A stretch of 18,995 nt of DNA, from contig QQUD01001109.1 of the NCBI GenBank assembly GCA_008501785.1, positions 1-18,995 on the forward strand, written 5' to 3'. Positions within the stretch are counted from its first letter, which is position 1. Every line of letters starts with the position of its first letter. Source of the stretch: Chloroflexota bacterium (GTDB lineage: Bacteria > Chloroflexota > Anaerolineae > Promineifilales > Promineifilaceae). The notes under the pieces were generated by a model, which saw nothing but the letters and a program-made list of their open reading frames with translations, had not been told where the DNA came from and did no database searches. This document shows, piece by piece, positions 15,505-18,995 of this stretch. The translations under genes were made by a program, and so were the position numbers.

Positions 15505-16720
15505 TGGATGCCATCACTTGCCTAAAGAAGCGCTCAAAGGAGCTGATTTGCCCTTCAAGACGAAAATGGGTTTGGACACGAGATTGGCCTGCCGTTCCCA
15601 TCTGTTCTCTTAGCTTAGGATTCACAGCCAACTGCATGAGTTTGTCTGCCAGCGCCGGGGCGTTTCGTCTGGGTACGACAAAGCCGGTTTCACCATCGAC
15701 AACATTTTCAGGCAAGCCGCCAGCATCTGAGCAAACAACCGGGAGTTTTGTGGCCTGCGCCTCGAGAACGGCATTACAAAATCCTTCTGAAACTGACGCA
15801 TGGAGAAAGGCGTCGGCCCAGCGCATCTGCTGCACCACTTGGGAATGTGGCTGTGCTCCGAGGAACGTAACGGCCGTTTCCAATCCCATCTGATGTCGCG
15901 CAAATGCAACCGCATCCAAAAATTCTCCCCCGCCAACAATACGATATTCACAATACACGCCCTGGTCTCGCAGCAGTTTAATTGCGTGCAGTGCGTACTC
16001 AATCCCTTTTTTCCAGTCCAAACGGCCCACACTGAGAATGCGAAACGGCCGTGTTTGGGTTCCAGTCGTGTCCCTGTGCATACGATTTTGCGAGTCAAAA
16101 AAATCCACTTCAATCGCTGGCGGAATCAAGCAATATCGCGTGTCTCCGTTGGCACCCCGGCGTTTAGCCCGGTGCCATAAATCTTGCCCCAAAAAATGAA
16201 GCGCATCCGCGTGCGACCAAACCGCATCATAAAAAGCAGGGTCGTCCAAACCAACCTGATTCAAATCGAACCCGCGAAAGCTAACCGTCACCTTGCAATT
16301 CAACAGTGCCTTTAGGTGCATCGACCCCACCGCCAACGTCCCAAAACCAAAGTGAATCAAGTCCGGCTGCAATGCCACCAGCTCCGCATCCAAATAAAAC
16401 CGACGCAAAACACCAACACCCCAACGCTGCCACCCCTGCCGCCAATAATGCCAGCACCCTTTTGGACTTTGCCACAAGCAGCGCAACGCTAGCAAAGGCA
16501 GCAACAGCGCTGCCAACCAGCGAGGTTGATGTTGCCAATGTACATGAACACGCTGGCGCAAAGCGGCATGCAGTTGGGGAAATTGCTCCCATGCAGCCTT
16601 ATCACTCCGGCGACAAACAACATGCACATCCCAACCCTGATCCAGCAAACCTAGAAATTTGCTGACAATAAACGTTTCTGAAAGTTGAGGAAATGCAGGC
16701 ACAGCCAGGACAATTTTCAT
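15494..16720 (-). CDS. GT4 glycosyltransferase (WcaL/colanic-acid-type)
   Basis: About 408 aa from ATG 16720. A GT-B transferase whose N-terminus KIVLAVPAFPQLSETFIVSK is typical of colanic-acid WcaL-like and related EPS enzymes (SETF motif). It continues with LIHFGFGTLAVGSMHLKALL and TVSFRGFDLNQ. The donor lobe has RILSVGRLDWKKGIEYALHA, YRIVGGGEFLDAV, VTFLGAQPHSQV and SVSEGFCNAVLEAQATKLPV (E-x7-E). In-frame alternatives are ATG 16735 and TTG 16750; none has a clear ribosome site. 16720 is chosen because the family begins directly at the KIVLAVPAFP strand. It is preceded by a ~220-nt gap holding two inverted repeats and overlaps the next gene by 11 nt. Confidence 0.9.
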   Translation of the reverse strand: MKIVLAVPAFPQLSETFIVSKFLGLLDQGWDVHVVCRRSDKAAWEQFPQLHAALRQRVHVHWQHQPRWLAALLLPLLALRCLWQSPKGCWHYWRQGWQRWGVGVLRRFYLDAELVALQPDLIHFGFGTLAVGSMHLKALLNCKVTVSFRGFDLNQVGLDDPAFYDAVWSHADALHFLGQDLWHRAKRRGANGDTRYCLIPPAIEVDFFDSQNRMHRDTTGTQTRPFRILSVGRLDWKKGIEYALHAIKLLRDQGVYCEYRIVGGGEFLDAVAFARHQMGLETAVTFLGAQPHSQVVQQMRWADAFLHASVSEGFCNAVLEAQATKLPVVCSDAGGLPENVVDGETGFVVPRRNAPALADKLMQLAVNPKLREQMGTAGQSRVQTHFRLEGQISSFERFFRQVMASNAN

Positions 16721-16785
16721 TTTTAACAATTTCATGTGAATATGAATCAAAATAGACGAAAAATTATGGAGAGAGGAGGGGGAAA

Positions 16786-16840
16786 TAATGAATTGTAAAT
16801 TGTGAACGGAGCTGCTTCATTTACAATTCACAATTCATTA
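16786..16840. repeat. AATTGT-type inverted repeat
   Basis: The left arm at 16786-16806 begins TAATGAATTGT and continues AATTGT-type. The right arm at 16820-16840 is its reverse complement with few differences (ends CACAATTCATTA). The loop is about 13 nt. Each arm is built from AATTGTRA units, so slippage may have built it. No gene overlaps it. It lies in the leader between asnB and the GT4 gene and could form a long hairpin in the transcript. Confidence 0.8.
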
Positions 16841-16844
16841 CTGG

Positions 16845-16901
16845 ACACTGGCGTTTTTTTTGAATTTTCCAGTGTAAGGCGATTTTTAAAATCGCCCTAC
16901 A
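16845..16901. repeat. Double inverted repeat: ACACTGG/CCAGTGT, then GGCGATTTT/AAAATCGCC
   Basis: ACACTGG (16845-16851) pairs with CCAGTGT (16869-16875) around a T-rich loop. Immediately after it, GGCGATTTT (16878-16886) pairs with AAAATCGCC (16888-16896), flanked by TGTA (16873-16876) and TACA (16898-16901). The second palindrome is of the TGTArGGCG...CGCCcTACA type and shares its ends with the element at 18849-18920. On the transcribed (minus) strand no U-run follows either stem, so an ordinary intrinsic terminator for asnB is not supported. Confidence 0.75.
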
Positions 16902-16940
16902 TACCAGAGTAAATTATGAAATTTGCCAGACTCCAGTTCA

Positions 16941-18812
16941 TTATTCAACCGTCATCGTTACGTGGTTCATCAAATGTTCGGTTATCTGTTCGGGGGATTC
17001 TTCAAATTCGAAAAGCCGCCCAAAAATATCGACCGACACGAGTTTAGCGAGGTAGTATGGAGACTGGGTGCGAATCATGTATGCTTCGGCGGTTGGTGTG
17101 AGTTTCAGTAATTCAGCGACATAGCCGTTGGCAAAATATCCAGGTTTTGTGCGGATGTGGCGATGGCCGTACATGGGAAAGCCATTTTTGTTTTTGTAGA
17201 CCAGTTTGTGGGGGAGTGCGGACTGTGCCGCCTGACGCACAATCGCTTTGTCGATCAAGAAGGGGTGTTTGAAATTGTGCGGTCGCAGAGACCATTTGCT
17301 TTTCCATTTCAACGGCAGATTGACGGCAAAACGAATCATCTCTTCATCGAGGAATGGGAAGCGCGACTCAATGCTGGCAATCATGCCCATGCGGTCATTT
17401 CGATGCAGTAATGCGACCAATCCTTCGCGGATCATCCGAATGGTCAGGTAGTGATTGGGAATTTCTTTCTTGGGTAAGAAGCTATATGCTTGATACCCTT
17501 GTTCTCGCAATCGCTGTCGTTCAAAGCCCTGTGTTGATAAATTGAGAAATCCTGTCACGGAGCCGTTAGATTCAGGAAACAGGTACCCTTTTAAACCGGG
17601 AACGACCCCATAAACTGCTTTCAGCCAGTTCACCGGTGCGGAGGCTGCTTTTTTATACCGTCTGACCAATCCCTCTGGATAACCCTGAAATAGTTCATCA
17701 GATCCCTCGCCGGTTAGCACAGCTTTGACGCCTGTCTTGCAGGCCAATGCTGCGACGACGGAAAAGGGTATGGCGTTGGTGTGTGTAATCAGCGGCACTT
17801 CATAATGGTAAGTGACTCGCGCCCATTCGCGTACCATCATTTCAGAATGAAACCGCGCTTCATGCAGCGGATGCTTCAGGGTTTGGTTGAGCAGTTCCAC
17901 ATCGGCCATTTCTGAATATTTACCCACGACATTGGCCGTAAACAGCGCCAACTGTGGATCGTGTTGGGCCGCTAACAGCGCAATTAAATTTGAATCGATG
18001 CCGCCACTGACAAAAGTGCCCATGGGTGCATCGCTCATCAGCATCCCTTTCACGCTTCGTTTGAGGATGCCGAGAAAGCGATCTGTGACGGCTGCGCGGC
18101 TCATTTGGCTGAGTTCGTGGTAATAGCTGGCGTCAATGTCGTGCAGGATATTGTAATATTCGATGGTTTGGGGTGGTTGTTCAGGTCGGCATTCCAGGTA
18201 ACTGCCTGGGGGCACTTGCCACACATCTGCAAATATTGTGTATTCATTGGAATGATCGCCGAGGCCGGTGGCTGAAAATAAGGTTTTGATGGGATCGAGC
18301 TGGATGGAAACGGCCGTTTTCAATGCCTTCACCTCCGACGCCCAATACAAACCAGTGGCGTGATGCGTCCACACCAACGGCTTAATGCCCAACCGATCCC
18401 GGCACAAATAAAGAACCTGTTCTTGCACATCAAAAAAGCTGAAGGCAAACATGCCTTTGATGGCTTTCAATGTCTCCTTGACGCCGAAATGAATCAGGTA
18501 TGCGAAGAGAACGGCCGTGTCTGACGTCCCCCTTACTTCTATACCAAGCTCCGTTAACGTTTCTTTTAAAACAAGGTAGTTGTAGATTTCGCCGTTGTAA
18601 ACCAACACATAACGCTCATTGCAAAACGGCTGATTTCCTGCCGCAGACAGGTCAAGAATACTCAACCGATTATGTGTACACCCAAAATTACCCTGCCTAA
18701 AAATGGCAAAGTTATCCGGTCCCCGATGTTGTTGTGTCCGACCCATTGCGTTGAGCATTGATTCAGATACCTGATTACCTCGAACCAACAACGCGCCAGC
18801 AATTCCACACAT
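16941..18812 (-). CDS. asnB: Asparagine synthase (glutamine-hydrolysing) family amidotransferase
   Basis: 623 aa, the usual AsnB length. It releases ammonia from glutamine in the N-terminal class II glutaminase domain and uses it in the C-terminal ATP-dependent synthetase domain. MCGIAGALL places the nucleophile Cys2 at the mature N-terminus. Other glutaminase marks are QQHRGPDNFAI, NRLSILDLSAAGNQPF, YNGEIYNY (72-79), TSDTAVL and RDRLGIKPL. The PP-loop is FVSGGIDSNLIALLA (SGGIDS 269-274), with LTGEGSDELFQGYPEG and RFPFLDEEMI following. AAGAGGT lies 6 nt before ATG 18812. In a polysaccharide locus such enzymes often amidate a sugar acid rather than aspartate (family knowledge); which applies here cannot be read from sequence. 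It is the most promoter-proximal complete gene of the set. Confidence 0.93.
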   Translation of the reverse strand: MCGIAGALLVRGNQVSESMLNAMGRTQQHRGPDNFAIFRQGNFGCTHNRLSILDLSAAGNQPFCNERYVLVYNGEIYNYLVLKETLTELGIEVRGTSDTAVLFAYLIHFGVKETLKAIKGMFAFSFFDVQEQVLYLCRDRLGIKPLVWTHHATGLYWASEVKALKTAVSIQLDPIKTLFSATGLGDHSNEYTIFADVWQVPPGSYLECRPEQPPQTIEYYNILHDIDASYYHELSQMSRAAVTDRFLGILKRSVKGMLMSDAPMGTFVSGGIDSNLIALLAAQHDPQLALFTANVVGKYSEMADVELLNQTLKHPLHEARFHSEMMVREWARVTYHYEVPLITHTNAIPFSVVAALACKTGVKAVLTGEGSDELFQGYPEGLVRRYKKAASAPVNWLKAVYGVVPGLKGYLFPESNGSVTGFLNLSTQGFERQRLREQGYQAYSFLPKKEIPNHYLTIRMIREGLVALLHRNDRMGMIASIESRFPFLDEEMIRFAVNLPLKWKSKWSLRPHNFKHPFLIDKAIVRQAAQSALPHKLVYKNKNGFPMYGHRHIRTKPGYFANGYVAELLKLTPTAEAYMIRTQSPYYLAKLVSVDIFGRLFEFEESPEQITEHLMNHVTMTVE

Positions 18813-18848
18813 GTTAAACCTCTTAAGAAATCACATAATAATGCCACA

Positions 18849-18920
18849 TGTAGGGGCGGGTCTTGTACGCGCCCAGTCTTGGCAATCACAAGAGGGCGAC
18901 CACAAGGGTGCGCCCCTACA
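18849..18920. repeat. 72-bp TGTAGGGGCG...CGCCCCTACA inverted-repeat element
   Basis: The outer arms TGTAGGGGCG (18849-18858) and CGCCCCTACA (18911-18920) are perfect. Inner sequences CTTGTACGCGCCC and GGGCGACCACAAG form imperfect nested arms. The size, the termini and the lack of any ORF suit a non-coding, MITE- or REP-like repeat of the kind common between genes in Chloroflexota and other environmental bacteria (from memory). It lies in the asnB leader, 36 bp from the start codon. Confidence 0.8.
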
Positions 18921-18927
18921 ATTGGTG

Positions 18928-18995
18928 TCAACCTATTTGCTTCAATTTAGAGGTGATGGTGTCCGTAACAGTTTTCGTATTTATACGGCCTTGCT
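18928..18995 (-). CDS. Possible 3' end of an upstream gene (partial)
   Basis: On the minus strand one frame enters from the right edge as QGRINTKTVTDTITSKLKQI-G and stops with TGA at 18928-18930. It reads like an amphipathic protein C-terminus, and the neighbouring repeat begins just after it. A second frame is also open for 15 codons to a TAA, and at 22 codons chance cannot be excluded. No product can be named. If real, asnB is separated from it by 115 bp containing the palindromic element. Confidence 0.3.
   Translation of the reverse strand, partial: QGRINTKTVTDTITSKLKQIG

Larger units (their letters stand above)
260..18518. repeat. Dispersed iterated palindrome ACGGCCGT (19 copies)
   Basis: Exact copies start at 260, 3036, 3965, 4236, 5320, 7819, 8011, 8675, 9020, 10659, 11518, 11878, 12178, 13464, 14017, 15870, 16045, 18310 and 18511. 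Twelve are the decamer AACGGCCGTT. All lie inside coding sequence. On the coding strand they are read as Thr-Ala-Val (9), Asn/Asp-Gly-Arg (6) or Arg-Pro-Phe/Ser (4), so every frame is used. About 0.3 copies would be expected by chance. Only five other CGGCCG hexamers were found in the window (8423, 7673, 9190, 11972, 14229), so the flanking A and T are part of the motif. None lie in the Wzc-like or EAD-FGE genes. Confidence 0.92.

Noticed and set aside
16306..16665. Plus-strand frame rich in Pro/Ala (16306-16665) and the antisense-like minus frame 16281-16592
   Set aside because: Both are shadows of the GT4 gene at 15494-16720, which has an intact E-x7-E motif and family N-terminus.
16845..16901. 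Intrinsic terminator for asnB
   Set aside because: Stems are present, but on the transcribed strand no U-run follows them. The T-run is on the plus strand inside the first loop.
18940..18947. TTGACA-like -35 box on the minus strand upstream of asnB
   Set aside because: No acceptable -10 lies ~17 nt downstream, and the box overlaps the edge of the palindromic element.
1..18995. CRISPR array, tRNA, rRNA, transposase or integrase genes
   Set aside because: No regularly spaced direct repeats, no tRNA-like cloverleaf noticed, and no translated frame with transposase or integrase motifs on either strand.

Overview
The window is one stretch of a capsule/exopolysaccharide (EPS) biosynthesis locus, with every convincing gene on the minus strand. 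Transcription therefore runs from base ~18.8 kb down to base 1. The host is probably a member of the Chloroflexota (Anaerolineae-like). This is inferred from protein style, not proven: a LysM protein with an N-terminal Cys module, an effector-associated-domain protein with a Pro/Thr-rich stalk and an FGE domain, and intergenic palindromes of the TGTAGGGGCG type. Base composition looks near 50% GC by eye.

Layout in transcription order: a possible 3' end of an upstream gene (18928-18995); an inverted-repeat element (18849-18920); asnB-type amidotransferase (16941-18812); an intergenic stretch with two different inverted repeats (16786-16901); GT4 glycosyltransferase (15494-16720); a double GT-A glycosyltransferase (13855-15504); O-antigen ligase/polymerase-type membrane protein (12448-13824); three GT4 glycosyltransferases (11241-12461, 9975-11156, 8930-9982); a CapK/PaaK-like adenylate-forming enzyme (7546-8937); a membrane protein joining an effector-associated domain to an FGE-like domain (5525-7504); an ExoA-like GT2 (4420-5478); a polyprenyl-phosphate sugar-1-phosphate transferase (2806-4311); a Wzc-type BY-kinase/chain-length regulator (871-2775); and a LysM membrane protein running off the left edge (1-852).

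Taken together: the phosphoglycosyltransferase loads the first sugar on undecaprenyl phosphate. The four GT4 and two GT2 enzymes extend the repeat unit. AsnB and the CapK-like enzyme probably decorate it (amidation, acyl or amino-acid activation). The Wzy/WaaL-like protein polymerises or ligates it, and the Wzc-like kinase sets chain length. No flippase (Wzx) or outer-membrane exporter is visible, so the locus continues beyond the window. Several genes overlap by 8-14 nt, which suggests translational coupling.

The most striking structure is not a gene. The octamer palindrome ACGGCCGT occurs 19 times in 19 kb, where roughly 0.3 is expected by chance. All copies lie inside coding sequence and all three reading frames are used. 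It behaves like the cyanobacterial HIP1 highly iterated palindrome, but with a different sequence. A second unusual item is the effector-associated-domain/TM/stalk/FGE protein, whose FGE domain lacks the catalytic cysteine pair and which sits inside a glycan operon.
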